Source: Phanerochaete sordida (Eukaryota; Basidiomycota; Agaricomycetes; Polyporales; Phanerochaetaceae). From it: a stretch of DNA of 64,000 bases. The stretch spans positions 1,922,001 through 1,986,000 of the forward strand of contig BPQB01000001.1 in the NCBI GenBank assembly GCA_019973155.2. Reading direction: 5' to 3'. The translations under genes and the position numbers were made by a program. The notes beneath the pieces were generated by a model. That model was not told the origin of the DNA. It made no database searches and saw nothing but the letters and a program-made list of their open reading frames with translations. Below are positions 1 to 11,959 of the stretch, piece by piece; position 1 is the first letter of the stretch, and every line of letters starts with the position of its first letter.

Positions 1-1432
1 CGGCAGCCCAACTACCTCCCCGACAGCATCGACTCGATGGACACCTTCCAAAAGTACCACGAGCGGTCCAAGGGCGTGGCACTCATGGACGTCACGGAGC
101 GGGCTCCGGTGGGCGTAGGGAAGGCTCTCACGCAGAGGGCGTGTTTCCCGGCTGTGGCTGCGTTGGAGTGGTTGTGCGACTTCACCTCGGTCATCGGTAG
201 GGAGGAGGCGGCGGAGATGGCTGCGCAGTTCGTTCGCTACGGCCTGATCGCTCTGGTCAGCGACAAGCGGAGGAACAACGACTCCGCGATCATCTTCACC
301 GTACGCGGTGCGGCGGGCGGTCCTAACTCTCCCATCCAGGTGCGTTTATGGTTCACGCCTACCCATTTACGGTCGGCTGATGTTCCTTGTTATCGCAGCA
401 ACATGGAGAGTTCCGTTGTACGGCGAAAGCTATCTACAAAATCACTGATGAGGGACGTCGGCTCGCTCGCTGGGACCACCCCGAGGGCGGTCACAGCTCA
501 CCAAACAGTTCATCCGCTGCGCTGTCTACCAACGCGCGTTCGTCAGAAGACGTGGTCGACAACGACTCGAAAAACGGCGATGCTGCGGCCCAGAAGCTGC
601 ACCGCCGTATGTCCATGACCGAGCGGTTGAACGGCAGTCACGAGAGCGACAACAAGAAGAACAAGAAGGAGAACAACTCCGAGCGCCTCAAGTACATCAT
701 TGAGGAGCCTCAGCTGCGCAACTTGTTCCGCGAGTTCCTACGGGCAAACTTCTGCGAGGAGAACCTCTCGTTCTACCTTGACGTCCAGGACTTCAAGCGC
801 AAGTTCAACATCACCTCGTCTGCCGTTGCTGCGGTGCCCGCTGGCGCGACCCGTCCCGCTAAGGGAACTCCTGGCCAAGCCGCGATGGAGCGCCATCACG
901 AGTCCCTCATCCAGATCGCATTCGTCATCTACAACACCTACCTCGCGCCGTCCAGCCAGTGCGAGCTCAACATTGACCACGGTCTTCGCAACGAGCTCTC
1001 GGGCTACCTCAGCGACGTCATCCAGAACCTTACCGGCAAGGCCTTCCAGGGCCGCGTCGAGCTTGACCAGGCGACTGCGTTCAACGCGACGCAGCTCCAG
1101 ACCATGATCCGTCTCTACGAGCGCATCCAGACGCACGTCTTCAGGCTGATGGCAACAGACTCGGTGCCAAAGGTACGGTACTTCTCTCCATTGGCGTTAC
1201 TCTATCGCTGAACGCGCTGCTCCTCTAGTTCATCAAGACGCCGAAGTTCCTTGCACTCAAGATCAGGCTACACGATGACGACGACAGCTTGGACGAATTC
1301 CCCGTGATGACCGCCAACTCGTCGACCCCGTCGGTACCACCAGGCCTCAACGAAGAAGAGGTTGGCGGCGCGTACGTGACTGTGTCGCAGAGGGCGGCTG
1401 CGATGGACCGGGCGAGCCAGGCACAAGCATGA
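1..1432 (+). CDS. RGS protein, FlbA/Sst2/Thn1-like (5' partial)
   Basis: Regulator of G-protein signalling that accelerates GTP hydrolysis on a heterotrimeric G-alpha subunit at the plasma membrane. Exons <1..339, 399..1172 and 1229..1432 (tga) stay in phase and give 438 visible residues; the N-terminus lies outside the window. The first ~165 residues form a DEP domain, running across the first junction into the segment with GEFRCTAKAIYKITDEGRR. A Ser/Asn/Lys-rich linker follows, then an RGS domain from about residue 210 (YIIEEPQLRNLFREFLRANF) to about 365. DEP plus C-terminal RGS is the layout of FlbA (Aspergillus), Sst2 (yeast) and Thn1 (Schizophyllum); in the last, loss blocks aerial hyphae. 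The C-terminal tail is short and polar. Family call is firm; the exact orthologue is inferred. Confidence 0.93.
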
Positions 1433-2216
1433 GCTGCCTCTGAGCTCTGTGTCGTGTCCGGTCGCTCGTTCTTCAATCCATGCCAAACCTCATCTACCGC
1501 ACAGCTCATCTATACGCCCATGTCTATGCCACCTCGGCCTTCCGGCTATGCCTGTATGTCACATCAACTTGTCCCACTATGCCAGTCGCAACGCACCTGT
1601 ACATCTCTCGTCGCCGGTCCGATTCGGCTCCAGCCTTGGTCGTCTACATCTTGCAATCTCTTTTTATTCTTTCGCTTCACACTTGGCACCCCGGGGGTCG
1701 TACGTTCGCACTAATCAGACTCTCTAGCATTTCTATTTCTTTTCTAGTAGTGCAAGTGCATTCATGTTTCGTTCCTTTGGTTCCACCGCATCATTCATCC
1801 TTCTCTTCATCTACTCCCCTCCGCATTATGTACCATCTAAGACGAATACCTTACACATCCCTCGCATATCTTAGGGATAGTACCCGTAATGCCACCTGTA
1901 GTTTTGCTGATAAGCCTGGCTCCGCACCGTGGGTGGATGCATATGTAAGTGGACCTCTGTGGTATCTTGAAACAGGTCGTCGCTCGTGTGCTCCCCGTCT
2001 GGAGTAGCAGCGTTTGCCTCCTGCGCCGTATGGCTCTGACGTGGCGGTAGGCCTGCGGGGAAGGTTTCACGTGGAGGCTGCCTATCCGGCATCATTCGTG
2101 CCTTGGATTATGGCTCCGGGTGGGAATTCGGACACGGATATATATCCCCAGCTTTCGAACAGATACCACCACCGCGATACCCAACTTTTGTCCATCGCAC
2201 CCTCACGGACACCGCC
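1433..2216. other. Intergenic, no gene seen
   Basis: This should hold the 3' UTR of the RGS gene and the promoter of the MAPR-like gene, both on the plus strand. It is pyrimidine-rich, and the open frames in it show no recognisable domain. No clear TATA box, repeat or RNA gene was seen. Confidence 0.5.
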
Positions 2217-3492
2217 ATGTCGTGGATTATGAACCCAGAGGGCGACGGCCAGGGGCGCAGCGTCCGCCAGCGTCCCCCGAAGCTGAACAATTTCCCCAAG
2301 CAGGGTCCCGCAGGGTCCGCGCCTGGCACGCCCACCAAGGGCCTGCGCACGCCGGGGTCAGCCAGCTCGGTCCCTGGCTCCCCGTGGGCAGAATTCCCCA
2401 TGAAGGATCGCTACCCTCGCGTCCCAGACCCTGTCATCGAGGAACGGGAGGTGTCCACCAAGGCGGCCAATCGCCCGTTCCTTGCGTACGTCTTCATTCC
2501 GCGCATCATGACGTGAGCGTTACATTAACGAGCCCTCGTTCTCGGGCGAACAGCTACAGCCAGTACAAGCAGCGCAAGGAGGCCGAGCACGAGGCGTGGC
2601 TCAAGCGGAAGCAGGAGCGCGAAGCCAAAGTCCGCCGCGGAGAGCCCGTTGGGCCCGAGGAGCCTGACCCGACGGAGGAGCCCGAGGTCGGCTGCCTGGG
2701 CCTGCTCAAATTCATCTTCATCACGTTTGCCATCGTCGTGCTGGCCGGCAAGTTTTTCACCGGAAGTTACCTGTGGGAGCAGGACCTCGCAGGCAAGATT
2801 CGCGCTCTGGTTCCGGTAAGATAAATTGCGTCCGGGCTCCGCAAGGCCTGTCCCGCCTGTACGCGGCACTTACGTCGTCTTTGCGTATAGGAGGGGAACC
2901 AGCGGCTCTTCTCGGAGCGAATGCTCTCGACATTCTCCGGCGAAATCGAGGGCAAGCCCATCTACCTCGCGGTGAGCACCGTGTACCTCGCTCCGACACC
3001 CCTGCTCCGTACTCACAGCTCCGCCGCTCAGATTGATGGAGACGTTTTCGACGTGTCGAATGGTCGTGCGACGTATGGGCCTGGCGGCTCCTATCATTTC
3101 ATGTAAGGCGCTCTGGGTTCTGGCGTGGAAAACTCACTCATCCGATCTGTCGGTCGCAGGGCAGGGAGGGATGCTGCGAGAGCATTCGCCACAGGCTGCT
3201 TCGCCACTCACCAAACGCATGACATCAGAGGACTGTCCGACAAGGAGCTGGCGGTAAGAATAGTGTTTGAACTTAATGTAGAAATTCATTTACTCACTGA
3301 CCGCCCTGTGCGCAGAGCCTGGCCCACTGGAAGAAATTCTTTGGCGAGTCGAAGAAGTACCGAAAGGTTGGGCGCGTTTTGCACGAGCCCATCGATCCCA
3401 TGAGCCCCATACCTGAGCACTGCGACCCCAAGAAAGCGAAGAATGCTCCCGAGAACGCGAGTAAACAAGCAGGACACCGGGACGAGCTCTAG
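2217..3492 (+). CDS. MAPR/cytochrome b5-like membrane protein with C-terminal RDEL
   Basis: Membrane-associated progesterone receptor (MAPR) family haem/sterol-binding protein, probably in the ER or nuclear envelope. Exons 2217..2485, 2554..2815, 2891..2971, 3032..3102, 3160..3253 and 3316..3492 give 317 aa. The ATG at 2217 has a good context (accgccATG). Order: a disordered basic/proline N-terminus, a charged K/E/R stretch (~95-130), one hydrophobic segment at ~137-157 (CLGLLKFIFITFAIVVLAG), then a MAPR-type cytochrome b5-like domain (~180-285) with IDGDVFDVSNG, YGPGG and AGRDAARAFATGCF. The protein ends HRDEL. With one membrane segment and a lumenal C-terminus, RDEL would act as an ER retrieval signal. 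Function in sterol or P450 support is inferred from family members such as PGRMC1/Dap1. Confidence 0.9.
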
Positions 3493-3737
3493 GCCGCACA
3501 GATGCCGTGATCGTTTCGGGGAAGGCTTGGAATAAATATGTACAATAGACGTGCGTTACATCGGTGTACACGCGCAGCGTGCAGTCCGTACTACTCGATT
3601 GCGAAAACATGAGCCAGAGAGACACAGCCGGTACCAGACGTGCGTGCACGGGGCCGATGAGGGGAGCTTCTGCGACAGGTGGGCTCGCGAAGGCGCCTCG
3701 TCACATAGGGCAGGCTCCGATCATAAGCACCCACCCC

Positions 3738-4326
3738 TCAATCCGTGCGGTGGGTCTGGAGCCAATTCTTGACTATGGGGAAATCCGCCATGGAGGCGTT
3801 CGTCATGTCAGAGTAGTCTAGGTCGCGGTACTTCGCGACCACGACGTTGCCCCTCCACGCTTTGGCTTCCAGGAACTCCCGGCCCTGTACCTCGCGAATG
3901 AATTTGTTGACCGGGAAGGCCATCCCGTCACGAGACACAGTCGGGTAGAAGATGATATATGGTGTCGGAAATTTCTTGGTCATCCCGTCCAGGATGTCGA
4001 CTACCTGCCCGATCATGACGAGTCGGCAAGCACGCCCGGCATTTTATTTTGTGAACGTACCTTGTAAGCCCACGATTGTGCACCCAGGCCCTCGGCAATA
4101 TAGTCCATGAATACCTCGGGATGTGGCATTCTCCCACAGCGGAAGGGCTCAGCGACCGCTGGGACGCCGTGAGTGTTGACTGGGCTTGTCGCGAGTGACA
4201 CCAGGTGCGGGTTCCTGTCATCGGAAGGGAACAGGATCGCTTGAAAAGAAACCAGGTTGGCCATATCCTGGATGACGAGGAACGCGTCAGCTTGACACCA
4301 AGAATCGCGGCGACCATTGACCCACT
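3738..4326 (-). CDS. Unrecognised small protein, 5' end uncertain
   Basis: Two exons are supported: 4061..about 4326 and 3738..4004, joined by a GTACGT...CAG intron in phase. The upstream exon reads WVNGRRDSWCQADAFLVIQD then MANLVSFQAILFPSDDRN, and the downstream exon continues VVDILDGMTKKFPTPYIIFY. An in-frame ATG at 4264 would give 156 aa, but the open frame extends upstream to a possible acceptor near 4327, so a first exon may be missing. Composition is that of a globular cytosolic protein (evenly spread aromatic and charged residues, no signal peptide or membrane segment). I do not recognise the family. It is convergent with the MAPR-like gene, 245 bases apart. Coding status rests on splice phasing and protein-like composition only. 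Confidence 0.55.
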
Positions 4327-6349
4327 GTCAGAATGTGTAAACGGGAGTTTGGCTAGGGTCCGAAGGAGAGCTGCGAGTGCCAGTCGTCTGTGGATGACTC
4401 GTCCATAGAGCACGACTGGTTTTATCCCTCTGGACCCCCGCACGAGGAGTTGACGTGCGGCTACTGCTTGCGCCGTGAGGAATCTGAAGAGGCTCGGATC
4501 AGGAAATTCCCCTGAGACCTTTCCTCGAAACCGTGGTGGAGTAGTACCATGAACTTGAGATCGCCCTGCCAGAATTCAATGAAACTTGGTCTTACAATTT
4601 TGTGCCCTACGCGCTTCTTCGTATCACCACGATGTGCGGGTATCATATTGTGCAACCGCACCGAGGAAGCGAGCCGGCTCAAACAGTCTGCAGTCCTCAG
4701 CGGCAGCGTGCTGTGATACCTAACGCAGGGTCTTCGGCTGCCTGAGTATGAACACACTGCGGGCATTGCACTTCTAGAAAACTGAGCGTCACCAATTGCG
4801 CGCACCCTGCCGCACCCATACCTCATAATTTACCGAAGTTTCTTCTTGCCTTAATAGCGCGGGGGGAGGGGGGTTCGAAGAGTAGATCTACGACGGACAT
4901 AGTGCTGTCCAGCAAGGGTGCTTTTACCCATATACAGGACAACACGCACATGCCTGGCAGACCGGCGCGCTGATCCTTCCCTGGTTTGTGATAAACTTTA
5001 TATGCAGCCTGCGACCTCACGCGCACTTTAGGCAAAGGCGAGGGATGTTGTTGACTGTGCCAAACGTCTTGCCTGTGTGGTTACAATGAGTATCGCGACG
5101 ATCTAAAGATGCTCTGCACGCACCGAACAATGGCCGCTGCGCGCCCGTAGAGAGCTGGCTTGGCTTGGTAAAGTGAAGACGACCTACAATCGGTCAGTAG
5201 CTGTGTACCAGGTTGGCGGCCCATGTAAGGAAAACCAGTTAGTCTAAGTAGTCGAGCTCTCATGCGTTCGCGCGTTCACGGGCCGTGGTGGCAGGTAGTG
5301 AGAAGGGGCACCAGACGACGGAGATACCTTCATTCGACCGGCATCCGTTTCTAGCGGGCTCCTCGCATCTTGGTGCACATCTGCAGGCCAGCAAACGCCG
5401 ACGCACCGTTTCTGGTGAACGAGGTATCAATGACCTCTTCGATGATAGACAGAGCTATATCTTGAGATGGGCGGATGCGTGAGCTTGTTCGCGAAGCCAT
5501 TCATTTGGCAAGGCAAGATGGCTACGTGTGGACGAATATGTACTTGGTAAATATGAGGGATCTGTGATTCAGAATTGAGTGAATAGGCAGGCAGATTTCT
5601 GCTTCGACTTCGCAGTGGCTTATTCCATGTGATTTCGCCAGAGCTCATTGAGACAGCTCAAGACGATAGCCGCAAGCCTGTAGCCCACGCTCGACAGTCG
5701 GCTAGGGCGATAGCGAGGACATACGGGGAGGGTGCGTAGCTTTCTACCGCGCGTATACCTCCATAGCTCGCATGCGTGAAAAATCTGAGCGCGAAGCACG
5801 CGCCGTCGACTGTGGTGGCGAGCAGGGCGTGACATGCCACACCATCAGTATAGAGTGCGGCTGTGAGTGCTTGTACAGCGGTTGCACGACGTAGCTTGCT
5901 CGCAAATGCTTCAGAAGAGGTCAGACACAGGCTCTAGGAAGGCAGTGCTGGGTTGAAAGTCGACAATATTAAGTATCGCAGCGGCTGCAAAATACCTCGA
6001 TTCCTACTGCCAGAATCGTCGATGGGCCAGCTGAGCTTCGCGTCGTGTGCTGAACAGAGTGCGAGCAGGCTACGTACTCGACGCCCGCTTTTAAAGCGTA
6101 CGCCTGTTCGAGCGATGCTTCCTTCACGTGCGTAGACAAATCTTAGGACGATGCAGCGAGACAGGCCGAGGGTGAGCTGGACGCTGTCCAGCTGGCGTGA
6201 CCGTTGTGGGGCGTCACACGTGACACTGTCGCGTCTCGTGCGCGTTCGACATCCTTGGGCCTTGGCCACTTCGCGCACTCACTGCCTCTCGCATACGGCA
6301 GCGACGACCCTCAGTACGACCACGCGGCCTACGGGAAATACCTCTGGTC
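4327..6349. other. Two-kilobase gene-free stretch
   Basis: Only short overlapping frames on both strands are present, with no domain, splice-consistent exon chain or RNA gene that I can support. One minus-strand frame near 4560-4620 carries a short peptide resembling the C-terminal IEFWQG motif of pyridoxamine-phosphate oxidases, but nothing around it fits. The stretch before 6350 should include the nucleoporin promoter. Confidence 0.45.
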
Positions 6350-9300
6350 ATGGACTCTCAGGTCCTTGTCTCCGCCCAGATATCCTCTCTCTTTCCGCCC
6401 ACGTCCTCAAGCACCTTCCCGGTGAACACCAAACGTCCTGACGTGCCTCTCATCCCTTCTTCAGACTCCGAACACGCTACCTTTTCAGAGGTATTCTACC
6501 ACGAGACGACAGGATCGGTTCTTCTTCGTTCCATACACGATGGACAAGTACTCGAGCTTATTTCCCTCTCAACGGACGCTCCCCCGCTGCGCCTCATCTT
6601 CCCCTCGGTTGTCTTGCCCAACCCGTCATTGATGTGGAGCACCGGAAGCCTACACGTCCTTGCAATGACAGCCTTTGGCTCGCTTTTCCGTCTGGTCATT
6701 CCGCTCTCTGAAGGCGGGGCGCTGTGGCCAACCAGCCCCATCGGCACAATACGAACGAGCGAACATACCATCAGCAAGCTCAAAGGAGATCTCAGTAGTG
6801 CAGTGGTCCACGTCCAGGGCCTGCACTGCGTGGTAGTTGGCCTCCAAGACGGGTGTCTGATACGTTTGGAGACAGACGACGTTGCGGATGAGAGTGGACA
6901 TGATGGTCAGCACAGCTGTGAATTGGTGTTCTATTCACGTCTGTTAACATCTGTGCAGGTCAATGGCAAGAAACGCTCCAATATCGCAGCTCCCTGCTTA
7001 ACTCCCTCACCGCTTTCCTGAACCCCGCCCTTCCTGGTGGATCACGCATCGTTTCTGTTGCTTCCCTGCCGCAACCTACCGATATAGGCCACATATTCAC
7101 CCTCTCACGGGATCGTACGCTTCGTTTGTGGACGGCCGCTGCGGGGTGTATATCGGAGCGGGTCTTGTCATCTGCGCTCCCCGGCAGACAGGCCACAAGC
7201 TCTGCAGGCTCGTCATCCAATGGCCCTCGAGCTAGTATTCTTCTGCACGACAGTCCGCAAAGATTGTTGCGCGTCTTCACCACCCCCTGGTCGGAAGAAC
7301 CTTGCGTTCTAGCCTTCATTCCCACAGACGCCTCGCCTGTGTCTGGAGGGTTCTTCCAACTTCTCGATGTCTCCAGCGACCACATCCATCCTGTTCAGGA
7401 CATCCAGTGCTCCGAGCTGAGCGTTCACTGCCATCTACAAGACTTCCTCGTCGTCGGAAGTACGCTTTATGCTCTATGGGACCGCCAAGGCCAGTCTATG
7501 ATGGAGAAAATTGTCCTGTCCGCGAATGGGACCACGGAGACGTGGACGTGCATCACCTATCCCCCAGAACCCGAGCTCACACCAGCATACCTCGACGAAC
7601 TCTTGCTTTCCCCCGGGGCTATGACCGACAAATTCTTCGAAGCCGTGATGCGCCCTGGGGTATTCTCTGCTTGGACGCTGCATACAGCCATCTCGCAATA
7701 CACCGACGCATGTTTGAGCATTCCCGGAAATCCTGCCGCCCCGCTGTTGGTTTCTTACGCTACCACTGCAGAGAATATTGCTGCAGTTGTAGGATGCACC
7801 GTCAAGCTCCTCAAGGACCCGCAGACTGGCGCGCCACAGTATGACAACTACTGGAATGCCTTGAAGCGCGACTGGGAGGGATTTGTTGCGCGCTGCCGCG
7901 AAGTCGAGCGTAGAGCACGGTGGCCTCTTGCGATTGGCGTGGGAGATCCGAAAAGTGACATCTTCGTTATTGAGCGCGAACGGATAGGTTCTGTTGTCAG
8001 TGAAGATCTTCCACTCCGATTGCATCGAGTGCTTTCGTGGCCGCGACATACGCCTCTGGATCCCCAGTTTTCGTTCTTAGACGTCTTATGGATGCTGAGA
8101 TCAAAGCTGGGGGCCCGCGCGATACTGTCGTCGGAACTACGCATCATAGATATCCTGCGTCAGGAGATCGCCTTCCCATACGCCGACATTATTCAAGACA
8201 CTGCCCAGCGACTGGACCTGAGGAGCGAGATTGACGAAGGTCTTGACATGTGGATGGCTGGACGCCTCCAGAATGTCGGTAACCTCGAGGACGCTTCAAG
8301 ATTCATTTTGGACATAATCGGTGGCTTCGACAAGGACGTCAAGAAGGAAGAGGACGAAGTAGAGCTCCTCCTTCCACCCACCAACATGGAATGGTCTAGG
8401 GCTCTGACTGCGGCGTATGCGACCAGCTCCATTAATGCCCGCTATGATCTTGCCCTCTCACTTATCACGCTTCTCTTCTACCTTGCGGACGCCGTGCACT
8501 CGTGGGACCCCGCCCTGTTGGCGGAAATCTTCGTCGTCTTCCGAGGCGTCGCTCTACTGCGCTATACTTCGCGCCAACCGGCAGGCTCGGCGGCGGCACC
8601 CCGCGACACCGGTACCGACGAGGACGTAATTGCCCAGTTGCGCAACATGAACGTGTCCACCGCAAGGACGAGGCTAGAACCGACCTACTCGTTACTGCAT
8701 CCGCTTCTCATCCAACTCGGCACGTCGACCGGGCTGCCAAGCGCCGCTCACCACTTCCTCGACGCCACCGGCCTCTTGCAGTCGCTATCACCGGCGCACG
8801 CTACCAAGTACGAAGTTTTGTTCTGCGAACGCCTTCGCCTACTCGGATATCGCGAAGCAGCCCGGGAAGTTTTGACTTGGTTGCCACGGACGCCTGCCAT
8901 GAGCTACGTGCTGTTGAGAGTTTGGCTGGACGAAAGCCGGTATGAAGATGCTGCTGCTGTGCTAGAAAGTTTGGCCGGCTCCTTCGGTGCGCCTGATCCA
9001 GTCGCATCCTTCCGTGCTACATACTTACAGGCGGCTCCTCTTAGGACCGGAGAGCGGCCTGTGCTTAGAGGATCGTGAAGCTCTCGCGGCCATCCTGCCT
9101 AGCGCCAAGCTGTTTGACTCGTCGTTTGCGTTCTACTTGCATGCGGCATCCCTCTTCAAGGCGGAGAACGTATCGACATATGAGGTTTCATTCACGCAAC
9201 TTGCCCTCTCCGTCGCGCCAGCCGGGGTGCACACGGCACCTCTATGGCAGACTGCCATTAAAGGCCTCACTGATCTCGGCTTGTACGACGATGCGTACGC

Positions 9301-10951
9301 GGCCCTGGCCTCATGCCCATACGAAAAACTGTAAGTGCCGCCCCTCTTCAGTCACTAGGTTCCGCCGCTCAATCCGGACACAGTAAGCGGGATAGTGCGA
9401 GCCAGCTTGTTTACCGAATGTGCGAAGAGCATGCGGTGGATCGTCTCATGGGATATAATTTCGCCGGGGTGATAGACGAAGTTGAGGATGCGTTAGCCTT
9501 TAAAGCCCGCAACGCAGACCCCCGCGTCCGCCCTTTTTACTCGAGGATACTCTATACATGGTATATTGACCGCGGCGATTACAGGAATGGTGCGTATCTA
9601 TGTTCCGGACAGCCAGGACACTATGCTCATACAGCTTCCACCTTGCAGCCGCGTTGACCATGTACCAGCGCGCCCGAAAGCTCGGCACCGTGATCAGCAA
9701 CAATCCAGACCAATTCCTCAGCCTTGCAGAGCTACAGCTAGAGGCATATTCGGTCTGTGTCAACGCCCTTTCGCTTCTCGATCCCAAGAGCGCTTGGTTC
9801 GTGCTCCCGATTTCAGCTGAGAACAACAATGAGGTGTGTATTAGCCGCCTCACTACGACCACGCACCTACTCACCCAACATATGTAGTCCCGGAAAAGAC
9901 GCAAGCTAGCGAAGCATATCCCGCAGGATAAGTACTCCGTAGCCAGACGCGATGCTGAGGTAGTCGAGTTGGCTGACATTCGGCACGAGTTCGCGCTGCT
10001 AGACGCACAAGTCCATCTCTTGCGTCAGAACCCCACTCTCCTGGGCTCTCTAGGTCGGTCTGCTCCCTCTACGCCTCCGCTACGAACTAATTTCCTGGTC
10101 AGAGCTGTTGTTATCGCCCGCAAACGTAGTGTTGAAACTCGCTCAAACCAATCAGTTCGACCGTGCCCTGTCCGTGGCCCAATCCCTCAATGTTGACATG
10201 GCCGACATTTTCACGCATCTGACCATGCAGTGCATGCGTCTAGCTCGGCGCCCAGAATCCTTCTTGTGGGTCGCTCTTTCTACCGGTTATAGATTTTGAT
10301 ACTCAGCGAAATCTATTTCAGAGACGGCGATCCCTCGGATTGGCTACTTACAGACAAGGTCTCTTCTTGGCCCGGCACGCCTGCTGATCGTGGCTGGCGT
10401 TATCTGCGGCAAGCTCTTGCTCGCCACGACGGGCCGCACACGGGGTACGTCAACCATAAAGTCGCTCTGGAAACGATGTGGGGTCTCGAGCGGACCTCGT
10501 CTCCGCCACCTTGGCTCGTCCATACTCTGCAGGTAGGCACAGACTGAGACGCGGGTGCAATTCATATCTGACGTGACTTATAGGAGCACCACCCCGAATT
10601 TCTGATTCGCACCTGCTTGCGATATGAAATCCTGGACGCCGCACTGCTGTATACAATTGCCATGATTCAAAAGGTAAGCCATGCTCAGCTCAGTTCCATT
10701 TGGGACCCCCAACTGAATGCGCATGGCTTCTGCCGTAGGACGACTCCCGACTGGCTCGCGAGCTACCGCGGTCGGCGGCTTCAACATGGTTGCCATACAC
10801 TCTCATCGATCAGGTGCTCGTCGCCACCGAGGCACAGGACGTCGAGTCGACACGCACCCAGGATCTGCGCAAACAGCTGCGTGCCGCGATATCCACACGG
10901 CTGAAGCATGTTGAGAAGCTTACCACGGAGAGCAAACAGAGCGTCCAATAA
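6350..10951 (+). CDS. nup160: Nucleoporin Nup160/Nup120 (Y-complex of the nuclear pore)
   Basis: Scaffold subunit of the Y-shaped (Nup84/Nup107) complex. Ten exons keep phase: 6350..6905, 6959..8986, 9045..9330, 9384..9589, 9649..9833, 9888..10053, 10103..10265, 10322..10532, 10584..10673 and 10739..10951, for about 1367 aa, in the range of fungal and animal Nup160. The N-terminal third is a beta-propeller (IFTLSRDRTLRLW near residue 255). The rest is helical solenoid, with the family-typical ARNADPRVRPFYSRILYTWYIDRGDYRNAALTMYQRA split across exons 4-5 and LLSPANVVLKLAQTNQFDRA in exon 7. The first donor could be 6906 or 6917; both keep the frame. The first in-frame ATG of the open frame is used as start. 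Confidence 0.93.
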
Positions 10952-10968
10952 TGTCGCCATGTCGTTTC

Positions 10969-11040
10969 GCTCGCTGTGAGGTGTATGTACAGAGACTAGG
11001 CTCGCTGTGAGGTGTATGTACAGAGACTAGGCTCGCTGTG
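10969..11040. repeat. 31-bp direct tandem repeat, 2.3 copies
   Basis: A 31-bp unit beginning gctcgctgtgaggtgtatgt occurs at 10969..10999 and again without mismatch at 11000..11030, followed by the first 10 bases of a third copy. It starts 18 bases after the nucleoporin stop codon, so it lies in the 3' UTR. The rest of the 317-base gap to the next ATG shows nothing further. Confidence 0.9.
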
Positions 11041-11268
11041 CTTGTCGTATATTCGCTATGGACAAATCGTTTCTTGAACACGTATGTACCTTGCGAAGAT
11101 GAGTGTTGCTGGCTGGTTTGGATCTCGAACGGGCTAGAATACCCCGGGCACTAGATAGAACGAAGCCCGAAGCGTGGGAAAGCTCGCCCGAGCCGCCGGG
11201 CGGTCGCATTCGGAACTCGCAAGTCAAGCATCTGCATCATCCACTCTCTCTACCAACACTTGTCCACC

Positions 11269-11738
11269 ATGGCGGGCGGTCCTAACATGCGCAGGCCTGG
11301 TTTCCTGAAGAACTGGTTCGCCGTCGAGGTCCGTATTCGTGTCATTTTCGTTCGCTGCACGGGCTCAAAACGCGTGTCATAGGCTACACCTCTGTAAGCG
11401 TCCTCACCGCGATTCCTGACAGTCCGTTGAAGTAAATCCGCCTGGTAGCTACGCCGTCGTCGGATTGGTCGTTGTCGGTGCCTCTTGGTACCTCGTCCGC
11501 CTGGCTCGCGGCCCCAGCGGTACGTCCCTTTAGAGTGTCCGAGGGTCGCGTCTGAACAATATGCGCCAGTTGTCTGGACGAAGGAGAACCCCACCCCCTG
11601 GAACGACATCAAGCCCAACGAGGGCACTAAGCTGTTGACTGTCAACCAGCAGTTCGACAAGTCGTGCGTGTCTATCGTCTCCTGTCGTCCCATTGTCTTG
11701 ACTTTGTTCTGCACAGATGGGAACGCAAGAAGCTCTGA
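11269..11738 (+). CDS. NDUFA4/MLRQ-like respiratory chain subunit
   Basis: Small inner-membrane subunit of the NDUFA4 (B12D/MLRQ) family, found with complex I or cytochrome oxidase depending on species. Exons 11269..11328, 11423..11519, 11570..11663 and 11717..11738 give 90 aa. Start is ccaccATGG. After a basic N-terminus (MRRPGFLKNWFAVE) comes one membrane segment (YAVVGLVVVGASWYLVRLA, ~28-46), then the family signature VVWTKENPTPWNDI and a C-terminal LTVNQQFDKSWERKKL, which align with human NDUFA4 LALFNPDVCWDRNNPEPWN and the following tail. The exon 1-2 junction (VE then SVEVNPP) is phase-correct but is the least certain part. Size matches the family (~80-95 aa). Confidence 0.85.
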
Positions 11739-11959
11739 AGTAAACGCGACCGCGCTTTCCGCTCTGACTCTTCTTGTCTCCTGTATTCCTTACACTGCAA
11801 TATGGAAGCATTTCTTCAGGAAAAATCTGTTGCGTGGTGAACTATAGCGTACCTGGAACATCACCCCGTGACTTTGACAGCGCGGGCCGGCGTCTCGCCT
11901 CGCGTCGATAGTCATCGGTCGGCGCAACTCTTGCTCTCAACTACCACCATCCAGGCGGC

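Noticed and set aside
4461..4826. Minus-strand frame with IVRPSFIEFWQGD, similar to the C-terminal motif of pyridoxamine-phosphate oxidase
   Set aside because: Only about a dozen residues fit; no flavin-binding domain, catalytic tail or neighbouring exon could be found, so it is too weak even for a pseudogene call.
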